From the NCBI GenBank assembly GCA_021824565.1, contig JAKAKL010000054.1:1-64000 (forward strand): a stretch of DNA of 64,000 nucleotides. Reading direction: 5' to 3'. The notes under the pieces are model-generated. The model saw only the letters and a list, made by a program, of their open reading frames with translations, was not told the origin of the DNA and made no database searches. This DNA is from Bacteroidota bacterium. GTDB lineage: Bacteria; Bacteroidota; Ignavibacteria; Ignavibacteriales; Ignavibacteriaceae. The translations under genes were made by a program, and so were the position numbers. Within the stretch, counting starts at the first letter, position 1; each line of letters starts with the position of its first letter. This document shows, piece after piece, positions 8,111-16,891 of the stretch.

Positions 8111-8614
8111 TTAATAATAAGTAACATTTATTAATGAACCCACATCAGGCGAATTATCAAGGTGATATGTTTTTGCAATCTGCTGCTTAACATATACAAT
8201 CTTTTGCTGCGCGGAGACTAAAACATTATTCCCGGAACTATTGTTGACAATGTAAAATCCCAGGTTGCGCGCCTTGCTGCCGGAACTTCCCGACGACGAG
8301 CCGGAAGCGCTATATTTTTTTGACTTAGCGGAATTCTTTTTATCGTAAGAAGAATTTATTTCATTAAAAGACGGAGCCGCGGGCAAAAGATTAGAAGCTG
8401 GAACGCTCTGCTGAAATCTTAAATTGAACGAAGTAAAATCCTGCTGCGTGTCGGGCTTTTCGGATACCTCCGCGTTCTTATTGTCCTGCGAAGAATACTG
8501 CGCAGAAGCGCTGCTGCTCTGCGATGTAACCTCGGGTATATTTTGTATCTTAGTTTGTTTCGCCGTAGATTGAACTGCGGCTACGTAATATGGGTTATTG
8601 GCTATTGGATCCAT
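8111..8614 (-). CDS. Hypothetical serine-rich low-complexity protein
   Basis: A 167-residue protein without signal peptide or membrane segment. The first 110 residues are Ser/Ala/Gln/Asn-rich and probably disordered, including a 'SASGSSSGSSGS' stretch. The last 50 ('NLGFYIVNNSSGNNVLVSAQQKIVYVKQQIAKTYHLD...NVTYY') look folded. The gene converges on 7612-8076 with a 34-base gap. The family is unrecognised. The N-terminus MDPIANNPYYVAAVQS has the look of a small cytoplasmic or flagellum/secretion-linked protein, but nothing nearby supports that. It is called real because it fills its interval with biased, protein-like codon use and starts at a plain ATG. Confidence 0.65.
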   Translation of the reverse strand: MDPIANNPYYVAAVQSTAKQTKIQNIPEVTSQSSSASAQYSSQDNKNAEVSEKPDTQQDFTSFNLRFQQSVPASNLLPAAPSFNEINSSYDKKNSAKSKKYSASGSSSGSSGSKARNLGFYIVNNSSGNNVLVSAQQKIVYVKQQIAKTYHLDNSPDVGSLINVTYY

Positions 8615-9087
8615 AGTTCATAATTCTCGATGCAACAATAATAATGTTCCTACCATTTGTCAAATTTAAAAATCTTACCGGCAAAGCGTGAAAAGACAAC
8701 GGACGGGAAATAAATTTTTAGTATTTTCTCTCTGAACTGAAATCATAATTATTTTATCCGGTTATGCGAATTGAATTTAATTCTATAAACTGTTGAAACA
8801 ATTGAATGATTAAAATTTTTTATCAGTAACATGGCGATTAACCTGCCCGATGGCAAGGCGGGTCACGGTGATAATAATAGGACAATACTTATTGGAACCG
8901 TTTCAACTGTCCGGCTTTTTTAGAATGAACGGTTTATTAACAAATCCCAACAACAGTTTATTTTATTTTTTTATATAAAAAAATTTTTAACCGTTTGAAA
9001 GTTCTATCCGCTCTTTGCAATTTGGTTCAGCGTTGTTCTTTTTAGTAATCCATGTTTAGGATAATTATTTTTATGATGGAATAATTA
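8615..9087. other. Gene-free stretch with REP-like hairpin at 8841-8863
   Basis: No ORF is supported here. A GC-rich hairpin, ACCTGCC / GGCGGGT around a 9-base loop at 8841-8863, stands out from the AT-rich surroundings and has the look of a dispersed palindromic repeat. Around 8895-8935 the sequence 'GAACCGTTTCAACTGTCCGG...GAACGG' recalls the AACGGTT/AACCGTT motif next to the transposase at 191-210 and may be a decayed copy of it. Confidence 0.45.
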
Positions 9088-9464
9088 TTCTGCCCTAAGG
9101 AAAAGCTATTTTTTATAAAGAAAAAATAATTTTACTCGAAGGAAAAATTGTTTTTCATGCGGGAAAGATTATTTTGCCAAACTGAAAAACCATTTTGCCC
9201 GAAGGAAAAAGTAATTTACCCGAAGGAAAAGGCAATTTGCCTTAAGAAAAAAATGATTTGCCCAAAGGAAAATATCTTTTGCCCGAAGGAAAAAGTGTTT
9301 TGCCCAAGGTAAAAATGTTTTGCCCGAAGGAAAATATCTTTTGCCCAAAGGAAAAAGTGTTTTGCCCGAAGGAAAATGCCTTTTGCCCGAAGGAAAAAGT
9401 GTTTTGCCCAAAGGAAAAAGTGTTTTGCCTTAAGGAAAATGTCTTTTGCCCAAGGTAAAAAGTG
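9088..9464. repeat. 21-bp tandem-repeat array, about 18 units
   Basis: About eighteen head-to-tail units with the core TTTTGCCCGAAGGAAAA followed by four more variable bases (AGTG, TATC, TGCC, TGTC). The first five copies (from about 9088) are degenerate. Later copies differ mainly at CCCG/CCCA/CCTT and at the 3-base end. One or two units are 20 bp long. The array is open in both directions in several frames (for example heptads FCPKEKV forward, KTLFPSG reverse), but no ribosome-binding site or credible gene is attached. It ends 36 bases before the DJ-1/PfpI gene. Confidence 0.9.
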
Positions 9465-9500
9465 TTAATTTTGCACAAAAACGAATAATTAAAGAGAAAT

Positions 9501-10088
9501 ATGAAAAATTTCAGCATAATACTTTTTGAAGAATACGAGCCGCTTGATGTTTTTGGTCCGGTGGAGGTAATTGGCAAACTTGAAGATAAATATCAATTAG
9601 AATTCTTCTCCCAAAACGGCGGGATCGTAAGCTGCTCAATGAATATCAAAATTGAAACTCTCCCCTTTTCTAAAATGCCTGACGGCGGAGTGATTTTAAT
9701 CCCCGGCGGTATGGGAACGCGGAGGGAAATTAACAATGAATCTCTGATCAATTTTCTAAATGATAAAGCCTCAAAAGCAGAATACGTCTTAACTGTCTGC
9801 ACCGGTTCGGTCCTTCTCGCCAAGACCAACCTTATCAACTCGCGCAAAGCGACGTCTAACAAATTGGCTTTTGATTGGGTCGCCGCACAGAATGAAAAAG
9901 TCAACTGGACACGGAAAGCGCGATGGGTGCACGATGGAAAATTTTATACTTCTTCCGGGATCTCCGCCGGCATTGATATGACGATAGGATTCGTCAGCGA
10001 TACCGAAGGAAAAGACACTGCGCTAAAGATAGCGAGAAGGCTTGAGTATGTCTGGAACGAGGATAATGAAAATGATCCTTTTTGTTAA
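9501..10088 (+). CDS. DJ-1/PfpI-family protein (class I glutamine-amidotransferase-like)
   Basis: A 195-residue cytosolic protein of the DJ-1/PfpI superfamily. The acidic residue near the N-terminus (in 'EEYEPLDVFGPVEV') and the nucleophile elbow 'LTVCTGSVLLAKTNLINSRKATSNK' with Cys at about residue 99 are intact. 'LIPGGMGTR' lies ahead of it. The elbow plus 'GPVEV' is closest to the isonitrile-hydratase-like / AraC-amidotransferase-domain subgroup, but no HTH domain follows. Members act as stress proteins, glyoxalases or hydratases; the exact reaction cannot be given. The next gene begins 15 bases after its stop, so the two are probably co-transcribed. Start: ATG 9501, preceded by a weak AAAGAGAA and, further up, the repeat array. 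Confidence 0.87.
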   Translation: MKNFSIILFEEYEPLDVFGPVEVIGKLEDKYQLEFFSQNGGIVSCSMNIKIETLPFSKMPDGGVILIPGGMGTRREINNESLINFLNDKASKAEYVLTVCTGSVLLAKTNLINSRKATSNKLAFDWVAAQNEKVNWTRKARWVHDGKFYTSSGISAGIDMTIGFVSDTEGKDTALKIARRLEYVWNEDNENDPFC

Positions 10089-10103
10089 TTAGAATTACCA
10101 ACA

Positions 10104-11177
10104 ATGAATCAATCGCAAATACCTTTAGTCAGATTAATTAATCAGCGCATCGCGGGAGCTAAGCATAAAAGCGTAAGCGATGTTGTTTCTTACATGGGAG
10201 CGATGCAGGCTCAGGATTTTAACATGGCTAAATGGGCTGCCGGCTTGCGCGCGAATAAATCAAGCGAGAAAGACGTTGAAGCCGCGATAGACAATGCGGA
10301 AATGATACGGACTCATTTGCTAAGACCTACATGGCATTTTGTATCCCCAAAGGATATTTACTGGATGCTCGATCTAACGGCGGGCAAGATCATATCATCT
10401 TTCAATTCACGTCATAACGCGATGGGATTGACGAAGAGCGTGCTGAATAAAGGATGCAGAGTAATAGAAAAAGCATTAGCCGGAGGAAATCATTTAACGC
10501 GTGAAGAATTAATAAGCGAGTTGAAGAAAGCAAAGATAGCGATCTTTGAAAACCGCGCGTCGCACATATTCGGCTGGGCTGAATATCATGGAATCGCTTG
10601 CAGCGGCAGAATAAAAAACGGCAAGCCGACTTTTGCCCTTCTCGAAGAAAGAGTTCCGCATAAAAATATTCTGATGAAGGAAGAATCACTTGCAATGCTT
10701 GCGAAAAAATATTTTGAAAGCCGCGGTCCGGCGACTCTTGACGATTTTTCATGGTGGTCCGGGCTTACGATCAAGGATTGCCGGCAGGCTGCCGAGCTTA
10801 TCAAAGCGGATTTTATTTCCGAAAAGATCGGCGGACAAAATTATCTTTATAGCAACTCATTTTCCGTAAGTAAAACGGATGATGATTCTGTTTTCCTTCT
10901 GCCTGCCTTTGATGAATTCTTAATTTCATATAAGGACCGCAGCGCTTCCCTGCCGCGCGAGCAATATCAAAAGTCGATCAGCAATAACGGCATCTTTAGA
11001 CCGATGATCGTCGCGAACGGACGAATAATAGGCGTGTGGAAATTTGTCAATCAGAAAGGAAGAAAGATTATTGAGACAGATTATTTTAACGCTCCGGGCA
11101 AATCAATAAAAAATTTAGTCGCGAAAGAAGTACATAAGCTGGAAGAGTTTCTGGATCAGAAGATAGAAATCATTTGA
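10104..11177 (+). CDS. Winged-helix DNA-binding protein of the AlkZ/YcaQ (HTH_42) family
   Basis: A 357-residue protein of the HTH_42 family. It carries the catalytic QxQ motif of AlkZ-type DNA glycosylases as Q35-A-Q37 in 'SYMGAMQAQDFNMAKWAAGLR'. The family block 'IRTHLLRPTWHFVSPKDIYWMLDL' and the later 'LLPAFDEFLISYKDRS' are also typical. AlkZ and YcaQ unhook interstrand crosslinks or bulky alkylated bases; close relatives have unknown substrates, so DNA repair is likely but not proven. It follows the DJ-1 gene by 15 bases and converges on a uracil-DNA glycosylase gene (11222-11908), giving a small repair neighbourhood. Start: ATG 10104. Confidence 0.85.
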   Translation: MNQSQIPLVRLINQRIAGAKHKSVSDVVSYMGAMQAQDFNMAKWAAGLRANKSSEKDVEAAIDNAEMIRTHLLRPTWHFVSPKDIYWMLDLTAGKIISSFNSRHNAMGLTKSVLNKGCRVIEKALAGGNHLTREELISELKKAKIAIFENRASHIFGWAEYHGIACSGRIKNGKPTFALLEERVPHKNILMKEESLAMLAKKYFESRGPATLDDFSWWSGLTIKDCRQAAELIKADFISEKIGGQNYLYSNSFSVSKTDDDSVFLLPAFDEFLISYKDRSASLPREQYQKSISNNGIFRPMIVANGRIIGVWKFVNQKGRKIIETDYFNAPGKSIKNLVAKEVHKLEEFLDQKIEII

Positions 11178-11221
11178 TACGATTTTATTTTCTCTTTTAA
11201 TATCTAAAAAATCGCAGCCGC

Positions 11222-11908
11222 TTACGTGCATGATTTAAAAGCCGCCAGATAATCGTCAATATATTTTTCAAACGACTTTCTTTTGTACTGCATAATGTAC
11301 CGCGGATGATCGAGCAGAATTATCTTATCAAAAAATTTATTCTCATCATTTATTTTCTTCAAATAGATCCCATTCTTTCTGCCAAGACAGATAACAAAAT
11401 CTTTTGACGCACCGAAATCCATTTGCGCTTTTATCGATCTTATAATTTCCGGCTTCAGCGCGGCAAACAATCTTTGATCGTCATAATAATTATAATTCAG
11501 TCCGTCTTTGATCAAAGCAAGCGGGTAAAGAGCGCTTATAAAAAATTTTGAATAAAAGTCTTTTACGCTTCCGAAGGCGGCAATAAAGGAATAAATAAAG
11601 TCGCTCGATAATTCCCTCTTTTTATCGAAGCTGTTTTGAATGCCGCAGTATTTTTCCAGCGCAACCGGATCGGTAAATGAAACGCCGGTAATCCCTCCGC
11701 CGAATCTTCCCGGGTTTATTCCAAGCGCTAATGTCCTTTTATTGTCGTCGTTAAAATATTTTTTATAAAATTCTTTTACGATCTCTTTCACTTCGCCATT
11801 TGCGTACGGATTCATCAGCCGGATGTTTTTGGGAAGCCTTTTCGCGGCGGTAAAGTTCAAAAAGAAATCAGCGGCTCTTCCGCCGAAAGTGGAAGCCGGA
11901 ATATTCAT
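11222..11908 (-). CDS. SMUG2-type uracil-DNA glycosylase family protein (DUF4918)
   Basis: A 228-residue member of the uracil-DNA-glycosylase superfamily. The water-activating loop is 'LALGINPGRFGGGITGVSFTDP' and the DNA-intercalating loop is 'LLDHPRYIMQYKRK'. Both match the SMUG2/DUF4918 group common in Bacteroidota. It should excise uracil or related damaged bases. Start: an in-frame ATG at 11953 exists, but ATG 11908 is preceded by AAGGAGAATAAG, a near-ideal ribosome-binding site, and matches where family members begin; the 15 upstream residues are low-complexity. It converges on the AlkZ-like gene with a 44-base gap. Confidence 0.9.
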   Translation of the reverse strand: MNIPASTFGGRAADFFLNFTAAKRLPKNIRLMNPYANGEVKEIVKEFYKKYFNDDNKRTLALGINPGRFGGGITGVSFTDPVALEKYCGIQNSFDKKRELSSDFIYSFIAAFGSVKDFYSKFFISALYPLALIKDGLNYNYYDDQRLFAALKPEIIRSIKAQMDFGASKDFVICLGRKNGIYLKKINDENKFFDKIILLDHPRYIMQYKRKSFEKYIDDYLAAFKSCT

Positions 11909-11980
11909 CTTATTCTCCTTGTTGCCGGAAGAGCTATTGTACTTAGCTTTCATGAAAAATATTTTCTACCTGCAAAAAAT

Positions 11981-12928
11981 CTACTGAGCCGGGCTTGCTA
12001 TGCCGGGCATTTCGCTTTCTTCGCCTGCGGCGGGCGTTTCATCCGCTGCCGCTTTAATAATTTTAGGATTTAAATCGTAGTAAGAAAGCTCGCTGCCGAG
12101 GAACCATATTTTTACCAGCGTCCTGAGCCATATCAAGATTTGCTGTACTAAAAACATCATCAGCACAGTTAATGCGGACGACATGCCGATTGAATTCTCA
12201 AGCACAAAATACAAAAAGAAAAATAGAACAAGCGCGGCAAGTACTAAAACATATAATATGTATGCTCCGAAGAAATGTCTGAACACAAATTTTATCGACA
12301 GCCAGATCGACTTAATAACTTTCTTCGACTCAGTCCTATATAAAATAATTTTTGCATAATCTGCTATGGCGAGAAACACTATCAACAGCAAAGCAAAGAT
12401 AATCGCGCCGGTCAGAAAGATATAAAAGAGCGCGGTTTCATTCTGCCCGCTTTCATACATCAAAGCTATCACGGCGCTGATAATCATAACGGCGGCGGCT
12501 GTCAAAATGAAATAGATAAAAATCATATAAACGGCGAGCCGCAGGAATCTGAAGAAATAAACTCCGCATCCTTCGAGAAAATTCTTTACGCTAAATTTAT
12601 TTTCCGGGCTGCTGATTACATTCAACACGCCGCCGGCAAAAAACACGGAGAATACCAGATAAAAAATTCCCATCCACACAGCGGCGCCGAAGAAAGGATT
12701 TAAAGCCTTGCCCGACGTTCTCATAAAATCAGAGAATACGGTGTAATCAAAATGTTTAAACAATAATTCCGGCGCCATCGAGCTGCCGATTTGATTCCTT
12801 AGTACCGAATGAAACGGTATAGCTAATATCAGAGCGAACAGAAGTGTAACGGCATAAATTAAGGTCGTCATCTTTTTTGACTTCGCCGCTGTAATAAATC
12901 CTGCTGAAAATGCTTTTGTAAATTTCAT
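11981..12928 (-). CDS. Multi-pass membrane protein of unknown function
   Basis: A 315-residue protein with about six hydrophobic segments (near residues 22-42, 82-102, 128-155, 168-190, 218-245, 250-270) and a polar, acidic Ala/Glu-rich tail. The cytoplasmic-looking N-terminus 'MKFTKAFSAGFITAAKSKK' and the internal 'TESKKVIKSIWLSIKFVFRHFF' resemble a family of DUF4013-like bacterial membrane proteins, but no catalytic motif is visible. The gene lies 18 bases downstream of the M1 peptidase gene on the same strand, so both are probably one transcript. Start: ATG 12928 with GGAG a few bases upstream (TACGGAGAATAAAAA). Confidence 0.8.
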   Translation of the reverse strand: MKFTKAFSAGFITAAKSKKMTTLIYAVTLLFALILAIPFHSVLRNQIGSSMAPELLFKHFDYTVFSDFMRTSGKALNPFFGAAVWMGIFYLVFSVFFAGGVLNVISSPENKFSVKNFLEGCGVYFFRFLRLAVYMIFIYFILTAAAVMIISAVIALMYESGQNETALFYIFLTGAIIFALLLIVFLAIADYAKIILYRTESKKVIKSIWLSIKFVFRHFFGAYILYVLVLAALVLFFFLYFVLENSIGMSSALTVLMMFLVQQILIWLRTLVKIWFLGSELSYYDLNPKIIKAAADETPAAGEESEMPGIASPAQ

Positions 12929-12946
12929 TTTTTATTCTCCGTAATT

Positions 12947-14980
12947 TTAGAATAATGATCCGAACGTCATCATAATATTTTCCACCCAGAATATGAACTT
13001 CGTAAAATACTTATTCGCCGCGGATGACTGCGGCTGTGTCGTAAAGCTGTTGTTAATTAAATTGACATCCATAGGAATTTTATTATACGGATCGACTTTC
13101 GCCCAGACAACCTTTTCAGGTCTGTCATAAATAAAATCATGAACGCGGTCTTTGCCGTCCCAGTGCTCTAATATTTCTTTCCCGTTGTCGAAATGGACGA
13201 GTATTTCCTCCGGTACTATTACACCGCCAAGCCTCTCCACAACAACCTTCGATTCATAAACAGGTTTACCTGTTTCTTTCTTAAACCTGTAATATTTATT
13301 CACGCCCGCGCTGTCGTATATTCCGTGCGGCTCATCTACTTTGCTTAAAGAAATATTTGCCAGCTTGTAATCGCAAATATCAGTTCCGTAAAGCACTTCA
13401 TTAAAAAACCAATCCATATTATCGCCGAATTTATTGCCGAGCTTTTCTTTTACGACTTCATTAACCACATCAATAAAATCCTTGCCGCATGGATGTTTAA
13501 ATTTCCATTTCTCAAAATACGTCTGCATTACGTCATCCATAACTTTCTGCCCGAGCAGTCCTTCGAGAGTAAACATCCATGTAGAAGTTTTAAAGTAAGT
13601 TATCGAGCCGTAATCGTTATGAGTATATTGCCACGAGTACTGGAAGTCCGGCGATATTTTTGGATCGTTCATGCCGGCGTATCCTTCTCTTCCCATTTCA
13701 AAGTCGCCCATATGGAAGCCGGCTACATCAAAGAAAGAATTTTTCGCTCCGTAATAGTTATCCATGATCCTGTCTTCGTAATAAGTATTGAATCCTTCGT
13801 CCATCCACGCTTCTTCAAACTCATTAGTCGCGAGCATTCCCATAAAATAATTATGCCCGAACTCATGAACCACAGTGCTCTCCGTCAGTCTTACTCCTTG
13901 AGGCAGTCCCCATAAACTTCCGGCGGTAAAAAACGTTGGATACTCCATTCCCCCCGATCCCATGGCATTAATAGGCGGATCGACTATCGTAAGATTTGGA
14001 TAAGGATATTTGCCGAGGTATTTATTAAAATATTTTAGAGCATAAATAACAGATTGAATATGTCTGCCTGCAAGATAAAAATGTTCCGGCTGAAGCAGCA
14101 CTCTTATTTTCACATTGCGCCAGGCTGCTTCTGCAACTTTAAACTTGGGCGAAGCTGTCCATGCGAAATCAATAACGTCTTCGGCATGATAAAATAATGT
14201 TTTTGTGCCGTCATTATTTTTAACTTCATTTTGTAAAACGCCGACTGCACCGACAACATAGTTTTTAGGCACATTGATATGAACATTATAAACTCCGAAG
14301 TCAGCATAGAACTCGGAGTTTGCATGATATTGATGGCAGTTCCACTGACCCTTTACAGCGTAGCGTTCGCCCGCTTTTTCATAAACGCCGATCTTTGGAA
14401 ACCACTGCCCGACGAGGAAATAATTATCGCTGAATCCGCTTCTTGCAAAAACTTTAGGAAGCTTAGTTTCAAAATTAATTTGGAGAGTAATAGTTTGTCC
14501 CGGCATAACCGGCTTTGAAAGCGGCACGCTTATAACAGTTTGATCATCTTTGTTATTGTCGTCCGGCTGAATAAACTTAATTTTATTTGTCAGATCTTCT
14601 CCATCTTTTATTTTCATAGAAAGAATTTTTTCCCAGCCCCAGTTTATGTCTCTGCTTACGTCGAACTTGTCCCCTCTAAGCTGTCCGCCGGATTCCTTAA
14701 TAAAAGTAGAGTTGGTATTCTTAAAAGCGTTCATGTAGAGGTGGAATTCAAGCTCGCTGATTTTATCCTGCGAAGAATTTTTCCAGTAAAGCGTTTCAGA
14801 GCCGCTAACTATTTTTTTTACCGGATCAAGCTTTACGTTCATATCGTAGCTTGCAATCCTGTCGCTTAACGGCTGCGGGAAAATTGTCTGCTGGGGAAAT
14901 GTTTTAAGATAGAAAGAAGAAACAAAAAAAGAGAAAAGTAAAAAATAAAAATGAGCAGTTCCGTATTTGATAGCTTTCAT
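12947..14980 (-). CDS. M1-family zinc metallopeptidase (aminopeptidase-like), exported
   Basis: A 677-residue gluzincin. The signal peptide spans about residues 9-30. The N-terminal beta-sandwich is followed by the exopeptidase-type motif 'GSGGMEYPTFF' (341-351). The zinc site is H372-E-F-G-H376, with the third ligand E395 in 'EEAWMDEGFNTY' at the standard spacing. The C-terminal part is beta-rich. It should remove N-terminal residues from peptides in the periplasm or at the cell surface. Start: the frame also opens at a TTG at 14986, but ATG 14980 has AAGGA spaced correctly upstream. It shares a transcript with the following membrane protein. Confidence 0.92.
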   Translation of the reverse strand: MKAIKYGTAHFYFLLFSFFVSSFYLKTFPQQTIFPQPLSDRIASYDMNVKLDPVKKIVSGSETLYWKNSSQDKISELEFHLYMNAFKNTNSTFIKESGGQLRGDKFDVSRDINWGWEKILSMKIKDGEDLTNKIKFIQPDDNNKDDQTVISVPLSKPVMPGQTITLQINFETKLPKVFARSGFSDNYFLVGQWFPKIGVYEKAGERYAVKGQWNCHQYHANSEFYADFGVYNVHINVPKNYVVGAVGVLQNEVKNNDGTKTLFYHAEDVIDFAWTASPKFKVAEAAWRNVKIRVLLQPEHFYLAGRHIQSVIYALKYFNKYLGKYPYPNLTIVDPPINAMGSGGMEYPTFFTAGSLWGLPQGVRLTESTVVHEFGHNYFMGMLATNEFEEAWMDEGFNTYYEDRIMDNYYGAKNSFFDVAGFHMGDFEMGREGYAGMNDPKISPDFQYSWQYTHNDYGSITYFKTSTWMFTLEGLLGQKVMDDVMQTYFEKWKFKHPCGKDFIDVVNEVVKEKLGNKFGDNMDWFFNEVLYGTDICDYKLANISLSKVDEPHGIYDSAGVNKYYRFKKETGKPVYESKVVVERLGGVIVPEEILVHFDNGKEILEHWDGKDRVHDFIYDRPEKVVWAKVDPYNKIPMDVNLINNSFTTQPQSSAANKYFTKFIFWVENIMMTFGSLF

Positions 14981-15203
14981 AATCAATTCCTTTTATGTTT
15001 TTGATTAGCTGCAATATTCTCGTACAAATAAGGATAGTAAAAAAAAGAATTTATACTTATGAAAAAATTAAGAAAATAAAATTTATTAGCAAAGGAAGAT
15101 GTGAAAATAATTTTTGTTTTTTAAATAATGAAGGCAGCATCAGCCTGGTCTTTGATCTATCAAATCAGAATTTCATTTTGGATAACCGGAGTTATTCTGA
15201 AGA

Positions 15204-16847
15204 TTATAATCCAAACGCCGATAGATTTCCGGATTCATCAGTTATATATAAAACTCCGTTGCACACTATCGGGCTTTCCCAATGAATGCCGCCGATATTT
15301 TTACCGCTCCACAATAATCTTCCAGATGCAGGATCAAGCGCGCGGATATTTCCGCTGACAGCGCAGTATAAAATTCCGTTCGCTATTATCGGCGAGCTGC
15401 TTCCTTCGGATTGTTTCCATTCAAGATGCAGATATGGCATACCGGAATTATCAACATATAATTTAAATGCAGAAAGACCATTATAAGTTCCGATAAATAC
15501 CCACGATGTTTTATCTTTCTTATTTACCCATACAGCCGGCGTAGTAAAAACCATATCGCCGGAAGGTACCTTAATATTTTTCCCGATTTCTCCTCCGGTA
15601 TTCCCCGGTGAGTCGTGTCCGCTAAGGTCGGCAAGATTTATTAGTCGTATAACTTTATCCTTACCCGATTGCACAGCAAGCTCTTTTATTTTACAATTCG
15701 CGGGAACCGGAATTATTGCAGGCGCAGTGCTTCCAAGGTCAAGGTCTCTTCTATCAAGCTCTGTAAAATTATTTGGAGTGTAGCTGTCGATCGGGTTCCC
15801 GTTTATTCCGGTTCCATCCGGATTGATTGCTAAAACAGCATCTCCCCAGTCATGATCGCGCGGATCAAACGGACCATTACCGGTAGAAAAATAAATTCTA
15901 TTCAAAGCCGCATCGTAGACAACCCCATCTCTCGCCCATACTGCGCTTTGAACAGCAGAGCAGTCCGGCTCTCCGGGCCGCTCGACAAAATGCACACTTA
16001 CATTGCTTCCGTTTGCGTTAAAAACTTTCTGCTTTCCATTGGAAAGATTTATTGTCGTTACATGCCCTTGATAATCTCCCCTGTCGCCTAAGTAACCACC
16101 GTTCGCAACATAAAGATACGATGTCCCGTTTTTCGCAGTTGCGATTGCAAGCGCCGATGAACCTTTTTCATTGAACGGCTTTAAAGTGCACAGCTCCGGA
16201 AAGCCGCCGCTTTTTATTTCCTCGCCGTCTTCAACTTTATATTTATGAACATAGCCGTCGAGACCGTAGCTGTATACGAATTTTAAATTAGGATCAATTG
16301 CAGGAGAAGAAGTGGTGTAGGTCGGACTGCTTCCATTATTGATTGTGTATTGCCCCGTTCCGTATTGATGGGACCAGATAATATTTCCGTTCGCGGCATT
16401 GACCGCAATTATGTGCCCGTCTTTCGTTGTTACAAAAAGTAAATTTATTCTGCCGTACATTGTTTTCACATTGCTTAAATATGCCGGCGCGCCGTCTGCA
16501 ATTGACGGCAGCGAGATCTTAAATAACTGATGCAGCCGGTTTACATTCTGAAAATTAATTTTTCTTTCTCTTGCATTATTCCCGCTGTGCTGCGGATCGA
16601 AATTGAATTGAAGCCAGTTATAATCTTTTTCTGAGTAGATTCCGGGATGAGAATTTTTTCTATCATTTACTTTTCTTCCCTGCTGAGCGCGGCTAAAAGT
16701 TATGGGAATTATGATGATGCAAAAAATCATAAAAGTATTTATACAAACTTTTATTTTCAAAAAATTTGTTCTCATACACCGGACTTTCATTTCCTTTATA
16801 CCTCTACCTATACCTTTACCTCTACCACTACCTTTCATCTTTTTCAT
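15204..16847 (-). CDS. Exported PQQ-like beta-propeller protein
   Basis: About 547 residues. After an unusually long basic N-region comes a hydrophobic segment (MIFCIIIIPITFSRA) and then an eight-bladed-type propeller. Its blades carry 'GHIIAVNAANGNIIWSHQYG', 'GYVHKYKVEDGEEI' and 'NIRALDPASGRLLWSG', the pattern of PQQ-dependent dehydrogenase and BamB-like repeats. No second catalytic or haem domain is present, so binding or scaffold function is possible. Start is uncertain: ATG 16847 has a perfect AGGAGGAAAT ahead. ATG 16775 would give a normal-length signal peptide but has no good ribosome-binding site. Between them lies an in-frame hexanucleotide repeat (16797-16832). The regulator gene upstream ends 44 bases before this start. 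Confidence 0.82.
   Translation of the reverse strand: MKKMKGSGRGKGIGRGIKEMKVRCMRTNFLKIKVCINTFMIFCIIIIPITFSRAQQGRKVNDRKNSHPGIYSEKDYNWLQFNFDPQHSGNNARERKINFQNVNRLHQLFKISLPSIADGAPAYLSNVKTMYGRINLLFVTTKDGHIIAVNAANGNIIWSHQYGTGQYTINNGSSPTYTTSSPAIDPNLKFVYSYGLDGYVHKYKVEDGEEIKSGGFPELCTLKPFNEKGSSALAIATAKNGTSYLYVANGGYLGDRGDYQGHVTTINLSNGKQKVFNANGSNVSVHFVERPGEPDCSAVQSAVWARDGVVYDAALNRIYFSTGNGPFDPRDHDWGDAVLAINPDGTGINGNPIDSYTPNNFTELDRRDLDLGSTAPAIIPVPANCKIKELAVQSGKDKVIRLINLADLSGHDSPGNTGGEIGKNIKVPSGDMVFTTPAVWVNKKDKTSWVFIGTYNGLSAFKLYVDNSGMPYLHLEWKQSEGSSSPIIANGILYCAVSGNIRALDPASGRLLWSGKNIGGIHWESPIVCNGVLYITDESGNLSAFGL
16797..16832 (-). repeat. Hexanucleotide repeat GGTANN x6 inside the propeller gene's 5' end
   Basis: On the minus strand six consecutive hexamers begin with GGTA (GGTAGT, GGTAGA, GGTAAA, GGTATA, GGTAGA, GGTATA). 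They encode Gly plus Ser/Arg/Lys/Ile in the N-region of the preceding feature. Gain or loss of units would keep the reading frame. Confidence 0.75.
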
Positions 16848-16891
16848 ATTTCCTCCTGACTCTGAACAATCAATTTTCATTTCTATCTTCA

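Noticed and set aside
9169-9577. Open frames on both strands across the 21-bp array (up to about 110 codons)
   Set aside because: They arise because a 21-bp unit is a multiple of three; no ribosome-binding site, biased composition only, and the minus-strand frame runs into the DJ-1 gene.
14995-15285. 96-codon plus-strand frame between M1 peptidase and propeller gene
   Set aside because: Overlaps the 3' end of the propeller gene, lacks a ribosome-binding site and gives no recognisable protein.
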